Positions 22,621 to 35,451 of a DNA stretch of 64,000 bases are shown here, piece by piece (position 1 is the stretch's first letter; every line of letters begins with the position of its first letter). A program made the translations under genes and the position numbers. Origin of the DNA: Hsuehochloa calcarea (Eukaryota > Streptophyta > Magnoliopsida > Poales > Poaceae); the NCBI GenBank assembly GCA_036346395.1, contig CM070594.1, positions 30,909,385 to 30,973,384 of the forward strand, read 5' to 3'. Below the pieces are notes generated by a model. That model had not been told where the DNA came from, did not search any database, and saw only the letters and a list, made by a program, of their open reading frames with translations.

Positions 22621-24580
22621 AATTCAGCACCGCTATATCGTGCCATGTGGCGCCAAATCATTGCCATGTCACCGCCACATCACCGCATAGTCTACATGCT
22701 GCCACCCAAGCGCCACCTCACTTTCTCTCTCCAAATCAATAGCCACGTCATACCATGTGTATATTTCCTCTTTATCTTTGGAAAATCAATATATTAAATT
22801 CTGAAATTCGGAATTTAATCTTTTCATATGACTTTCATCCTTCCGGAAATTTGTTCTCCCTCATACGAACTCCGATTCTATCGATTCAAATCCCTATATT
22901 CATATAAAGTCGATATCTTACTTCCAGTATTTATATCTTAATTTTTGGATTTTATTTGGATTTCATTTGAATGCTATTTGAATTTGGATCGTTTACGCGT
23001 ATAGATTTCGACGACTTCGGACAACCGGATTTCGACGCCGTTTGAGAACAACATATAACCAAGCAAGGCAAGTTATACCTTTGATCATATTTGATACCAT
23101 TATTTCAAATTATTTAAATTCTGTTTTGAATTATTATTGCATGCTTATTTTTAATCAATGTAATTTAAATACCCGTTTTAAGTTTATAGTTATGCCTAAA
23201 TCCTTTGTATGGCCAATATTGATATTTGAATAAAATATATTGTCACCCTAGATAAAAACCTAGTTGATACGATAGTATGAACTGGGATCATTTGAAAATA
23301 TTATGCAAAGACATGCTTAGACCCAAAAATATTTAGTTTGGAAAATTTTAGCCAAATGATTAACTATTGTTTAAAAGTCTATGACATTGGTTTCTCATGA
23401 AAGATTTTTTTTACAAATGATTTTGAAAAAGAAAAAGGAAAAGTTGGTTTGTACTTGGGCGAAATGGATGCTTGGTGGGTGCAGGTTTATGCACGGGCTC
23501 AACTCGGGTAGGGTTGAGGCCCAGGGGTTATTTTGAAAGTCGCCCAAGTCAGTTAAGGACCGGTCTTCGAGCCGCATCTTGCTAAGCCAAATCGTACTAC
23601 CACATGTCCTGTATGGGCAGGACCTGGCTAAATAATTTGTAATATTCCATCGTAGTTGTGCCATTTTGGTGTGTGGGTGTCGGTTAGACAGTATTCCCAC
23701 ATGGCGCAAGAGGGGGCTTGAATACGGCGGGTGGTTAGCCCAATGGAAGCGAAACCTTAGCGAGGCAAGGCTACGGTGGGATGGCGCATTGTAAAAGCCT
23801 TGACACGTGCTCTAGACTGCTTACCTAAGGTAGTGAGCAGTGGGATCGACGGATGCCAAACAAACTAGAGAATTCATGTCGTGTGGGTAAAGTTGTACAA
23901 CCTCTGCAGAGTGTAAAACTATTCAATAGCCGTGTCCACTGGCCATGGACATGCTTGAGCAAAGCCACTCAAAGTTAGACTTTGATTTTGTTTTAAAAAT
24001 GATTCTTGCAAATGATTTGAGGATTGTTAATCCTTGTGGTAAAATTGGGCGGTTAGCCATGTGATAGGAGGGTATCCATCACTATATTTCATATGGAGGT
24101 TATCCTACTATAAAACTTGAGAATTTATAAAATGAATTTTAGTTATAGAATAACGCTTTGAACTTAGTAACAAATATTTAAAGAAAACATTGCTTTATGC
24201 AAATTCAACCAATAAACCTTCCTTTGATATATCCATGCATGCATTAACTCATTCTCGGTGTAACTTGCAGCACTGTAGTTGTGCTCACCCTTGCTTCATG
24301 CAAATAAATTTCAGAGGAGAAGGACTTGGATCTCGACGACTAGGCCGCTACCCCTACCGATTGCTCGTGGCGATCACCGACTCCACTACTTCTTCGCCTT
24401 CCACCGTGTTTGTTTAATGTTGGCTTGTGCCTTTCTTCTAATCAACTATGATATTTTATTAATAAAGTTGTGCGATTTATGGATGTTATCATATCTGTTT
24501 ACTGTGTGAACTAGCTACTGATTATGGGACTAGTTCAGAAATGCACAGAGGATTCTGGGGTGTTACTCCCGGGTCCGACA

Positions 24581-25424
24581 GAAATGGTATCAGAGCCATA
24601 TCGACTGTAGGTCGCGACCTAGTTAGATTGGACGTTAGTTGAAAACTTCAAACTTATTTTATGTAACAAGAAAAATAATTTGTTCTCTCCTCATCTTGGT
24701 CATCTATCTGTCCTTAGCTTCCTCATAGCAATTCTTCCTTACCAGATTCTCTCCTCATTATTTTGTAATGTTAAATGGATCCTCTTTCCCTTGAAAAATT
24801 TCTATAGTTGGTCAGCACGATTATATTTTGTAATGTTAAATGGATCCTCTTTCCCTTGAAAAATTTCTATAGTTGGTCAGCACGATTATTAACCCTTACG
24901 TTTAAGGCCCCAAATCATGCATCATCGTCGCCACCATCCAAGGACAATGGACATGATTAATCAAAGACTGTGAACCGAATATCGCGATGTGAGCCAAGCC
25001 ATATAGCTTAAGTTTGCCAAGATTCATTCTGTGTATTGAGTCGTTTCACCAACTTACGAGTATCGATCGACTAGAACGTTGTGTTGTTTGTTTACTTGTA
25101 TGGTATGTTTTCTTTTGGTACGTCGTACGTAGATATTTTGATCTTGTATACAACGTTTGCTTTAAATGGGTAGACTTCTCTCCTCATAGCTTTCTTTCTC
25201 ACACTTTGCTATTATCTCTTCTATAACAATCCATTGGACTTCTAATCTATCGATGCACCTGAAGGACGAATTGACGCTTCGAATTTCTGAACCACTCAAC
25301 ACCCTTGGACATGAAGCCAACTTGAAGATAGACACCCATTCTCATTTCTTTATCCTATGTCCATCTTCCTTCTTTCTAGCTTCTCCGAATCTCGGGGACG
25401 AGATTCCTTTTAAGGGGGGTAGTT
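24581..25424 (+). repeat. C interior 1 (844 bp, coding-free)
   Basis: The iMet primer site TGGTATCAGAGCC is at 24585-24597, 4 bp after LTR1. A ~61-bp segment (ATGTTAAATGGATCC...CACGATTAT) is tandemly duplicated at about 24769-24890. It ends with TTTTAAGGGGGG before LTR2. A 70-codon frame at 25014-25226 is repeated in the other interiors, but nothing supports it as a gene. Confidence 0.9.
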
Positions 25425-28400
25425 TGTAAAATCCCAAAGTTCTGTTACCAAAATAAAACTAATAAAGTTATTATTTTATTTGATTTTGTGAAATTTAAAA
25501 GAGATTTATTACTTTTCTTGAATTTCCTAAATTCTAAAAGTTAAAAATAAAATTTATTGATTTTTCTCCTATTTAATTGGATTTAAATTCAAAAATAAAA
25601 TTTTAATTAATTCCTAGAATTTTCTGGTATTTAAAAATGCTTTTCCTATATTTCAGAAAATAAATTTAATTACTGTACAAAAATAAATATAAATTTAATT
25701 ATTTTTTATTTTTTATTAAGTTCAAAATAAATAAAGGAATTTCTATAAATTTTTATCGAATTTGTTAACACTGTTTGTTATTTTCTAAAAATCCCTATTT
25801 GATTTTTGTATTATCTAGCAATTAAAAATGAATTTCTGTTCGCAACGAAAAGATATATTTTTGTTAAAAATATTTTATTTAAGATAAAAATACCCTATTC
25901 AACTACTCTAAAAAGTTATAGAATGTTTAGACCAATATTACTATTTTTCAAGTTTAAAAATAATTTTCAGTAATATAAAAATAATTACTGTATAATAATA
26001 AAATTATTATTTTTACTTTTATTATTTTATTTGCATTTAGAATCTGGTGTTTAATATCTGTGATTTGTTTCGGATTTTTCGGAATTTATTGACTATTTTT
26101 CCGGAATTAATTAACGCTTTTCAAATTTTGAAAAAAAGAATATTCCTCGAATATTCCTACGCCATAAATCCACGCCAAAAATTCAAATTTCAAAAATCCG
26201 GTCATAACTCCGTGAGCAATTCCCGCCAAACCGCTACTCTCTTTGTGCTTATAAATTGAACCGTAGCCTCCTCCTCATTCCCACATCCCACTCGCCGATT
26301 CGCGAAAGGCCTTCCTGAGCTCCTCTCGCTAGCTCTTCTTCTCCAACTCCGTGACAACTCCATGAGCCCGATCTCCCCATACGGTGCTCCGTTGTGCGTC
26401 AAATTTTACCAGTGAGTTCATCTCAAGATTATCTACATTTCTAATCAAGCCGAATTTTGATTTACCTATTGTTTCACCTCAGCCACAAAGCACCGACGGT
26501 CTTCTTCTCCAACTCCGGTGACAACTCCGGCGAGCCCGATCTCTCCATCTGTAGCTCCGTTGTGCACCAAATTTTACCGGTGTGTTCTTATAGATATTCT
26601 ATACATTTCTATTCAAACCGAATTTTGATTTACCTATTGTTTCACCTCGGCCACAAAAGCACCGACGGTTTTCTTCTCCAACTCCGGCGAGAACTCCGGC
26701 GAACCCGATCTCCTCATCCGTTGATCCAGTATGTACCAAAATTTAATGGTGAGTTCCTGTTGAGATTCTCCATATTTCTATTCAAGTGGAATTTTGATTC
26801 ACTAACTTTTTCACCGCCGATCACATCTTCTTCTCCAAGTCCGGCGAGAACTCCGTCGAGCCGATCTCTTTATCTGTTGGGTAATTGCGTGATCCCTTTT
26901 ACCTACATGTTCCTTTCAATATTATCTACCTTTCTATTCAAACAAAATTTTGAATTTCGCAATAATTCAGCACCGCTATATCGTGCCATGTGGCGCCAAA
27001 TCATTGCCATGTCACCGCCACATCACCGCATAGTCTACATGCTGCCACCCAAGCGCCACCTCACTTTCTCTCTCCAAATCAATAGCCACGTCATACCATG
27101 TGTATATTTCCTCTTTATCTTTGGAAAATCAATATATTAAATTCTGAAATTCGGAATTTAATCTTTTCATATGACTTTCAACCTTCCGGAAATTTGTTCT
27201 CCCTCATACGAACTCCGATTCTATCGATTCAAATCCCTATATTCATATAAAGTCGATATCTTACTTCCAGTATTTATATCTTAATTTTTGGATTTTATTT
27301 GGATTTCATTTGAATGCTATTTGAATTTGGATCGCTTTGGCGTATAGATTTCGACGACTTCGGACAACCGGATTTCGACGCCGTTTGAGAACAACATATA
27401 ACCAAGCAAGGCAAGTTATACCTTTGATCATATTTGATCCCATTATTTCAAATTATTTAAATTCTGTTTTGAATTATTATTGCATGCTTATTTTTAATCA
27501 ATGTAATTTAAATAATTCGCTTTAAGTTTATAGTTATGCCTAAATCCTTTGTATGGCCAATATTGATATTTGAATAAAATATATTGTCACCCTAGATAAA
27601 AACCTAGTTGATACGATAGTATGAACTGGGATCATTTGAAAATATTATGCAAAGACATGCTTAGACCCAAAAATATTTAGTTTGGAAAATTTTAGCCAAA
27701 TGATTAACTATTGTTTAAAAGTCTATGACATTGGTTTCTCATGAAAGATTTTTTACAAATGATTTTGAAAAGAAAAAGGAAAAGTTGGTTTGTACTTGGG
27801 CTAAATGGATGCTTGGTGGTGCGAGTTTATGCACTGCTCAACTCGGGTAGGGTTGAGGCCTGGGGTTATTTTGAAAGTCGCCAAGTCGCTTAAGGACCGG
27901 TCTCGAGCCGCATCTTGCTAAGCCAAATCAGACTACCACATGTCCTGTATGGGTGACTCGCTAAATAATTTGTAACATTCCATCGTAGTTGTGCCATTTT
28001 GGTGTGTGGGTGTCGGTAGACAAGATTCCCACATGGCGCAAGAGGGGCTTGAATCCGGTGGTTAGCCCAATGGAAGCGAAACCTTAGCGAGGCAAGGCTA
28101 CGGTGGGATGGCGATTGTAAAAGCCTTGACACGTGCTCTAGATCGCTTACTCTAAGGTAGTGAGCAAGTGGGATCGACGGATGCCAAACAAACTAGAGAA
28201 TTCATGTCGTGTGGGTAAAGTTGTACAACCTCTGCAGAGTGTAAAACTATTCGAATAGCCGTGTCCACGGTCATGGACATGCTGAGCAAAGCCACTCAAA
28301 GTTAGACTTTGATTTTGTTTTAAAAATGATTCTTGCAAATGATTTGAGGATTGTTAATCCTTGTGGTAAAATTGGGCGGTTAGCCATGTGATAGGAGGGT

Positions 28401-28913
28401 ATCCATCACCATATTTCATATGGAGGTTATCCTACTATAAAACTTGAGAATTTATAAAATGAATTTTAGTTATAGAATAATCGCTGGAACTTAGTAACAA
28501 ATATTTAAAGAAAACATTGCTTTATGCAAATTCAACCAATAAACCTTCCTTTGATATATCCATGCATGCATTAACTCATATCGGTGTAACTTGCAGCACC
28601 AGTAGTTGTGCTCACCCTTGCTTCATGCAAATAAATTTCAGAGGAGAAGGACTTCGGATCTCGACGACTAGGCCGCTACCCCAGTCGATTGCCTGTGGCA
28701 GATCAGCTGGACTCCACTACTTCTTCGTCTTCCACTGTGTTTGTTTAATGTTGGCTTGTAAGCCTTTCTTCTAATCAACTATGATATTTTATTAATAAAG
28801 TTGTGCGATTTATGGATGTTATCATATCTGTTTACTGTGTGAACTAGCTACTGATTATGGGACTAGTTCAGAAATGCACAGAGGATTCTGGGGTGTTACT
28901 CCCGGGTCCGACA
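25425..28913 (+). repeat. C LTR2 (3,489 bp)
   Basis: Starts TGTAAAATCCC, ends GTCCGACA, with the same internal layout as LTR1. By eye it is nearly identical to LTR3 in the AT-rich U3, with most differences at CCGG-type sites. Confidence 0.93.
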
Positions 28914-29757
28914 GAAATGGTATCAGAGCCATATCGACTGTAGGTCGTGACCTAGTTAGATTGGACGTTAGTTGAAAACTTCAAACTTATTTTATGTAAC
29001 AAGAAAAATAATTTGTTCTCTCCTCATCTTGGTCATCTATCTGTCCTTAGCTTCCTCATAGCAATTCTTCCTTACCAGATTCTCTCCTCATTATTTTGTA
29101 ATGTTAAATGGATCCTCTTTCCCTTGAAAAATTTCTATAGTTGGTCAGCACGATTATATTTTGTAATGTTAAATGGATCCTCTTTCCCTTGAAAAATTTC
29201 TATAGTTGGTCAGCACGATTATTAACCCTTACGTTTAAGGCCCCAAATCATGCATCATCGTCGCCACCATCCAAGGACAATGGACATGATTAATCAAAGA
29301 CTGTGAACCGAATATCGCGATGTGAGCCAAGCCATATAGCTTAAGTTTGCCAAGATTCATTCTGTGTATTGAGTCGTTTCACCAACTTACGAGTATCGAT
29401 CGACTAGAACGTTGTGTTGTTTGTTTACTTGTATGGTATGTTTTCTTTTGGTACGTCGTACGTAGATATTTTGATCTTGTATACAACGTTTGCTTTAAAT
29501 GGGTAGACTTCTCTCCTCATAGCTTTCTTTCTCACACTTTGCTATTATCTCTTCTCTAACAATCCATTGGACTTCTAATCTATCGATGCACCTGAAGGAC
29601 GAATTGACGCTTCGAATTTCTGAACCACTCAACACCCTTGGACATGAAGCCAACTTGAAGATAGACACCCACTCTCATTTCTTTATCCTATGTCCATCTT
29701 CCTTCTTTCTAGCTTCTCCGAATCTCGGGGACGAGATTCCTTTTAAGGGGGGTAGTT
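28914..29757 (+). repeat. C interior 2 (844 bp, coding-free)
   Basis: Same length and content as interior 1: primer site at 28918-28930, the 61-bp duplication at about 29099-29220, and the purine tract before LTR3. The near-identity suggests recent array duplication. Confidence 0.9.
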
Positions 29758-32700
29758 TGTAAAATCCCAAAGTTCTGTTACCAAAATAAAACTAATAAAG
29801 TTATTATTTTATTTGATTTTGTGAAATTTAAAAGAGATTTATTACTTTTCTTGAATTTCCTAAATTCTAAAAGTTAAAAATAAAATTTATTGATTTTTCT
29901 CCTATTTAATTGGATTTAAATTCAAAAATAAAATTTTAATTAATTCCTAGAATTTTCTGGTATTTAAAAATGCTTTTCCTATATTTCAGAAAATAAATTT
30001 AATTACTGTACAAAAATAAATATAAATTTAATTATTTTTTATTTTTTATTAAGTTCAAAATAAATAAAGGAATTTCTATAAATTTTTATCGAATTTGTTA
30101 ACACTGTTTGTTATTTTCTAAAAATCCCTATTTGATTTTTGTATTATCTAGCAATTAAAAATGAATTTCTGTTCGCAACGAAAAGATATATTTTTGTTAA
30201 AAATATTTTATTTAAGATAAAAATACCCTATTCAACTACTCTAAAAAGTTATAGAATGTTTAGACCAATATTACTATTTTTCAAGTTTAAAAATAATTTT
30301 CAGCAATATAAAAATAATTACTGTATAACAATAAAATTATTATTTTTACTTTTATTATTTTATTTGCATTTAGAATCTGGTGTTTAATATCTGTGATTTG
30401 TTTCGGATTTTTCGGAATTTATTGACTATTTTTCCGGAATTAATTAACGCTTTTCAAATTTTGAAAAAAAGAATATTCCTCGGAATATTCCGGCTGCTAC
30501 AATCATACTTCAAAAATTCAAATTTCAAAATCCGGTCATAACTCCGTGAAAGAATTCCGCCAAACTGCTATTCCTTTGTGCTTATAAATTGAACCGTAGC
30601 CCTCCTCCTCATTCCCACATCCCACTCGCCGATTCGCGAAGGCCTCCTGAGCTCCTCTGCTAGCTCTTTCTTCTCCAACTCCGCGACAACTCCCATGAGC
30701 CCGATCTCCCATACGGTGCTCCGTTGTCGCCAAATTTTACCAAGAGTTCATCTCAAGATTATCTACATTTCTAATCAAGTCAATTTTGATTTACCTATTG
30801 TTTCACCTCACCACAAAGCACCGATTGCCTTCTTTCTCCAACTCGGTGACAACTCCCATGAGCCCGATCTCTCCATCTCAGAGTCTGCAGCACCAAATTT
30901 TACCGTGTGTTCTTATAGATATTCTATACATTTCTATTCAAACCGAATTTTGATTTACCTATTGTTTCACCTCGGCCACAAAAGCACCGACGGCTTTTTT
31001 TCCCAACTCCCATGAGAACTCCATGAACCCGATCTCCTCATCCGTTGATCCAAGATGTACCAAAATTTAATGGTGAGTTCTGTTGAGATTCTCCATATTT
31101 CTATTCAAGTGGAATTTTGATTCACTAACTTTTTCACCACCGATCACATCTTCTTCTCCAAGTCCCATGAGAACTCCGTCGAGCCGATCTCTTTATCTGT
31201 TGGGTAATTGCGTGATCCCTTTACCTACATGTTCCTTTCAATATTATCTACCTTTCTATTCAAACAAAATTTTGAATTTCGCAATAATTCAAAGACCGCT
31301 TATATCGTGCCATGTGGCGCCAAATCATTGCCATGTCACCGCCACATCATCAAGATAGTCTACATGCCGCCACCCAAGCGCCACCTCACTTTCTCTCTCA
31401 AATCAATAGCCACGCCATACCATGTGTATATTTCCTCTTTATCTTTGGAAAATCAATATATTAAATTCAAATTCGGAATTTAATCTTTTCATATGACTTT
31501 CAACCTTCCGGAAATTTGTTCTCCCTCATACGAACTCCGATTCTATCGATTCAAATCCCTATATTCATATAAAGTCGATATCTTACTTCCAGTATTTATA
31601 TCTTAATTTTGGATTTTATTTGGATTTCATTTGAATGCTATTTGAATTTGGATCGCTTACAGATAGATTTCGATTTAATTTCTGACAACCTGATTTCGAC
31701 GCCGTTTGAGAACAACATATAACCAAGCAAGGCAAGTTATACCTTTGATCATATTTGATCCTATTATTTCAAATTATTTAAATTCTGTTTTGAATTATTA
31801 TTGCATGCTTATTTTTAATCAATGTAATTTAAATACCCGTTTTAAGTTTATAGTTATGCCTAAATCCTTTGTATGGCCAATATTGATATTTGAATAAAAT
31901 ATATTGTCACCCTAGATAAAAACCTAGTTGATACGATAGTATGAACTGGGATCATTTGAAAATATTATGCAAAGACATGCTTAGACCCAAAAATATTTAG
32001 TTTGGAAAATTTTAGCCAAATGATTAACTATTGTTTAAAAGTCTATGACATTGGTTTCTCATGAAAGATTTTTTTTACAAATGATTTTGAAAAAGAAAAA
32101 GGAAAAGTTGGTTTGTACTTGGGCGAAATGGATGCTTGGTGGGTGCGAGTTTATGCACCTGCTCAACTCTGTAGGGTTGAGGCCTGGGGTTATTTTGAAA
32201 GTCGCCTAAGTCGCTTAAGGACCGGTCTTCGAGCCGCATCTTGCTAAGCCAAATCGTACTACCACATGTCCTGTATGGGCAGGACCTGGCTAAATAATTT
32301 GTAACATTCCATCGTAGTTGTGCTATTTTGGTGTGTGGGTGTCGGTAGACAAGATTCCCACATGGCGCAAGAGGGGCTTGAATCCGTGGTGGTTAGCCCA
32401 ATGGAAGCGAAACCTTAGCGAGGCAAGGCTACGGTGGGATGGCGATTGTAAAAGCCTTGACACGTGCTCTAGATCGCTTACCTAAGGTAGTGAGCAAGTG
32501 GGATCGACTGGATGCCAAACAAACTAGAGAATTCATGTCAGTGGGTAAAGTTGTACAACCTCTGCAGAGTGTAAAACTATTCGAATAGCCGTGTCCACGG
32601 TCATGGACATGCTGAGCAAAGCCACTCAAAGTTAGACTTTGATTTTGTTTTAAAAATGATTCTTGCAAATGATTTGAGGATTGTTAATCCTTGTGGTAAA

Positions 32701-33246
32701 ATTGGGCGGTTAGCCATGTGATAGGAGGGTATCCATCACCATATTTCATATGGAGGTTATCCTACTATAAAACTTGAGAATTTATAAAAATGAATTTTAG
32801 TTATAGAATAACTGCTTTGGAACTTAGTAACAAATATTTAAAGAAAACATTGCTTTATGCAAATTCAACCAATAAACCTTCCTTTGATATATCCATGCAT
32901 GCATTAACTCATTCTCGGGTGTAACTTGCGAGCACTGTAGTTGTGCTCACCCTTGCTTCATGCAAATAAATTTCAGAGGAGAAGGACTTGATCTCGACGA
33001 CTAGGCCGCTACCCCTCACCGATTGCACATGGCGATCAAACCGACTCCACTACTTCTTCGTCTTCCGCTGTGTTTGTTTAATGTTGGCTTGTAAGCCTTT
33101 CTTCTAATCAACTCTGATATTTTATTAATAAAGTTGTGCGATTTATGGATGTTACCATATCTGTTTACTGTGTGAACTAGCTACTGATCATGGGACTAGT
33201 TCAGAAATGCACAGAGGATTCTGGGGTGTTACTCCCGGGTCCGACA
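29758..33246 (+). repeat. C LTR3 (3,489 bp)
   Basis: Starts TGTAAAATCCC, ends GTCCGACA at 33246, where B's Gag frame begins on the other strand. In the leader modules, CCGGCG of LTR1 repeatedly appears as CCCATG or CCATG. Confidence 0.93.
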
Positions 33247-34135
33247 CAATTAAACCTTTTTCCAAGACTTGAATGACTTTTGGGTTTGAATTGTCTTGAA
33301 AAGAATTGAATCCTAAACCTTGCTTCTTATAAGGAGTTTTAGACTTGTCAAGAATCATGTTTAATTGTTTCTTACCTTTAGAAAATTTCTCTAATGTATC
33401 ATGAAGGTAAGCATTTTCTTTTCTCAAGTTAACACAAGCATCACAAGTTTTATCCATAGATTTCTCCTTATACAAAGCAATTTCAAGCTTAAGAGCGGAA
33501 CAAGAAGCACAAGTAGTATTTTCAATATTGTCCTTAAGCTTAGCATATTTGACTCTAGCAGCTTCTAAGATATCTTTGATTTCACGTTCCTTTTCTAAAC
33601 ATGAAGTGCAAGGGCTAGAATCAAACACATCAAAAGCAATCAATTTACTAGATTCTAAACATTTTTCACAAGGAGCACTTTTAATTTCATTTAGTTCAGA
33701 TCTAGCATTCTCAAGTTGTTGTACAGAAATATTATGAGCAGTTTGTAACTTAGTAATTTCTGAGTGCATAGCATGACAAGATAAACATTCATCAGGTTCA
33801 AGAGTCTTAGCATTTTTAAGCTCTACTTTCAGTTTGTTAATCTTTGACTCTAATTTCTTATTTTTTGTCATGACAAATTCTAGTGCTTCATCTTGACTAA
33901 GCAATTGCTCAACTATAGAATCATATTTAGCAGAAAGCTCATCATAAGAAAAAGATACCTCATTATCATCAATGTCGTCCGTGTCAGCCATGAAGCACAT
34001 GCCAGTGAAGTCTTTGGCCTTCCCTTTCTTTTTGCCTTGAGGGATCTCCTCCTCCTTGTCCTCCTCACTCCCGGTATCCACATCGCTCAAGGATTGATCC
34101 TCAAAAGCGGCAAGGACCCGGTGAGCAGCCTTCAC
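33247..34135 (-). pseudogene. gag: B Gag C-terminal region: coiled coil with five CxxC motifs
   Basis: An open frame of 296 residues up to C's LTR3, then 19 codons read into the LTR. Residues 1-40 are acidic then basic. GMCFMA is at 45-50. Long heptad-like Leu/Ile/Lys/Glu stretches run from about 65 to 260. CxxC motifs fall at 117/120 (CLSC), 156/159 (CEKC), 176/179 (CTSC), 209/212 (CASC) and 231/234 (CDAC). KKQLNMILDKSK and KKQGLGFN (255-276) match A. It follows the CCHC knuckle. No known function; zinc hook-like metal binding or disulfide-linked dimers are guesses. It is the longest unbroken piece of B's Gag. Confidence 0.8.
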
Positions 34136-34214
34136 AAGCTTATTAGCCTCATACCTTTATTTGTTGAAAGGAGGCTTCTTCCAAGCTGGCTTTCCTTCCT
34201 TATGATTGCTCTTA

Positions 34215-35069
34215 CCTTTCAGCTTGGGGCAATTTGCTCGGATATGATTGAGCTCACCACATTCATAGCATGTCACCGACCACCTCTCTTTTGTTTCTCA
34301 CATTATTGTAGGCCCGTGTGAATTTTTGAGCTAGAAGAGCTAACTCTGCTTCAGAATACTTTCAAGCTCCTCTTCATGAATAGCGATAAACAAGCAAATG
34401 AAAATCCGTAAGAAGATTCAAAAGAGTCATCAAAAGACTTTTGAGAGGATCTGCTACCAAAGCTAAATTATCTTTCTTGGGATGATCAACTCTTTTAATT
34501 TCATGAGTCTTGAGTTTACTATAAAGCAATTCTAAAGTAAGACTTGAAAGATCAACATTTTCCTCTATAGCAAGAGCCTTCATCTCCCACTCCTTGGTGT
34601 TGATTGCGGCCAAGAGATGGGTGGCATTTTCGATTGAGAATATTCAATATCAACAACTTTCATTTGATTAATTACTTTATTAAAGCGACTGAAAATGTCA
34701 TCGATGCTCTCTCCAGACGCATCTCGAATTTATTGTATTCACGCTTGTAAACTGCTTACGCACCTTTTGATTTGGGACGAACCTCACGATATGTTTCGAG
34801 AGTGTTCCAAATTTCATGCGCAGTTGAAAGATTGCAAATTCTATCATATTCTTGTCTACCAAGTGCACCATATAAAAGATTCTTAGCCTTATTGTTGTTA
34901 GCCAAAAGAATTGCGTAGCGTGTGTAGCAATTTCAGAATAACCAATGGGCTCTAACAACATCCCAAATAGCTTGTCCTCGCTCAAGAAAGACGCGATACG
35001 ATTCTTCCAATAGGCATAGTCGTGCCCATCGAAGATATGCGGTTTAGTAGAAAACTTATCCATCGCCAA
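34215..35069 (-). pseudogene. gag: B Gag capsid and CCHC nucleocapsid
   Basis: It starts at 35069 (MAMDKFSTKPHIFDGHDYAYWK), the typical copia Gag start 41 bp downstream of the primer site. Then LSEDKLFGMLLEPIGYSE and scattered blocks; the 34613-34374 frame gives TLELLYSKLKTHEIKR. An intact CCHC knuckle is at about 34274-34233: CYECGELNHIRANC, spacing CX2CX4HX4C, which would bind element RNA. Several frameshifts break the capsid. A has the same start and knuckle position. Confidence 0.82.
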
Positions 35070-35109
35070 AGTTCAGTGACCGGTTAAGATCAAGATTGAA
35101 CTAACCGGG

Positions 35110-35121
35110 CTCTGATACCAC
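35110..35121 (-). other. B primer binding site (iMet tRNA)
   Basis: Minus-strand TGGTATCAGAGC, exact complement of plant initiator Met tRNA 3' end as generally described, 2 bp inside the LTR. Confidence 0.92.
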
Positions 35122-35333
35122 TTGTTGGACCGTAAAGGTGACTAGAGGGGGGGGGTGAATAGGAGCACACTCACTTTTTCACAACTTATGAACTCAATAC
35201 AATTTCACTCTAGTAGCTATTAGAAAGCTATGAAGATCAATATACCAGTACAGCGGAAGACTAGTATTGAATCCAATTAAATCCCCTAAGCAAAATAACA
35301 AAATCAACTAAGATTGCAAACTCACAGCACAGG

Positions 35334-35451
35334 CGGTCTGACCGCTGGACCCAACCGGTCGGACCGATTGCCGGGCGGTCTGACCGGCGTTGTGCTGGCG
35401 GTCGGACCGCTCCAAAATCGGTCTGACCGGTGATGACGGGCGGTTTGACGG
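35334..35451. promoter_or_regulatory. B LTR palindrome cluster 1: six 11-mers, ~21-bp spacing
   Basis: CGGTCTGACCG at 35334, CGGTCGGACCG at 35356, CGGTCTGACCG at 35376, CGGTCGGACCG at 35399, CGGTCTGACCG at 35419, and degenerate CGGTTTGACGG at 35441. Start-to-start steps are 22, 20, 23, 20 and 22 bp. It lies downstream of the LTR TATA box in element orientation. A regulatory role is inferred only from symmetry and spacing. Confidence 0.7.

Larger units (their letters stand above)
21078..24580 (+). repeat. C LTR1 (3,503 bp)
   Basis: Bounded by TGTAACATCCC and GTCCGACA. AT-rich U3 of about 820 bp, a TATA box at 21904-21912, then a very long R/U5 of about 2.6 kb that includes four ~168-bp modules (about 22000-22620). 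It differs from LTR2 and LTR3 more than those differ from each other. Confidence 0.93.
20486..33246 (+). mobile_element. C: three-LTR array of a coding-free gypsy-type element
   Basis: Order: partial interior (20486-21077), LTR1 (21078-24580), interior 1 (24581-25424), LTR2 (25425-28913), interior 2 (28914-29757), LTR3 (29758-33246). LTRs start TGTAA(C/A)ATCCC and end GGGTCCGACA. Each interior begins with an iMet primer site and ends with a TTTTAAGGGGGG tract, typical of Tekay/Del-like gypsy elements, but has no gag or pol. The outer left LTR is missing, so no target duplication can be read. The array breaks B's Gag frame. Likely origin: unequal recombination between LTRs plus left-end truncation. 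Confidence 0.9.

Noticed and set aside
22237..22797. 186-codon frame in C LTR1 (227 codons in LTR2)
   Set aside because: It runs through the tandem leader modules, has no recognisable domain, and is broken in LTR3; an accident of a stop-poor repeat.
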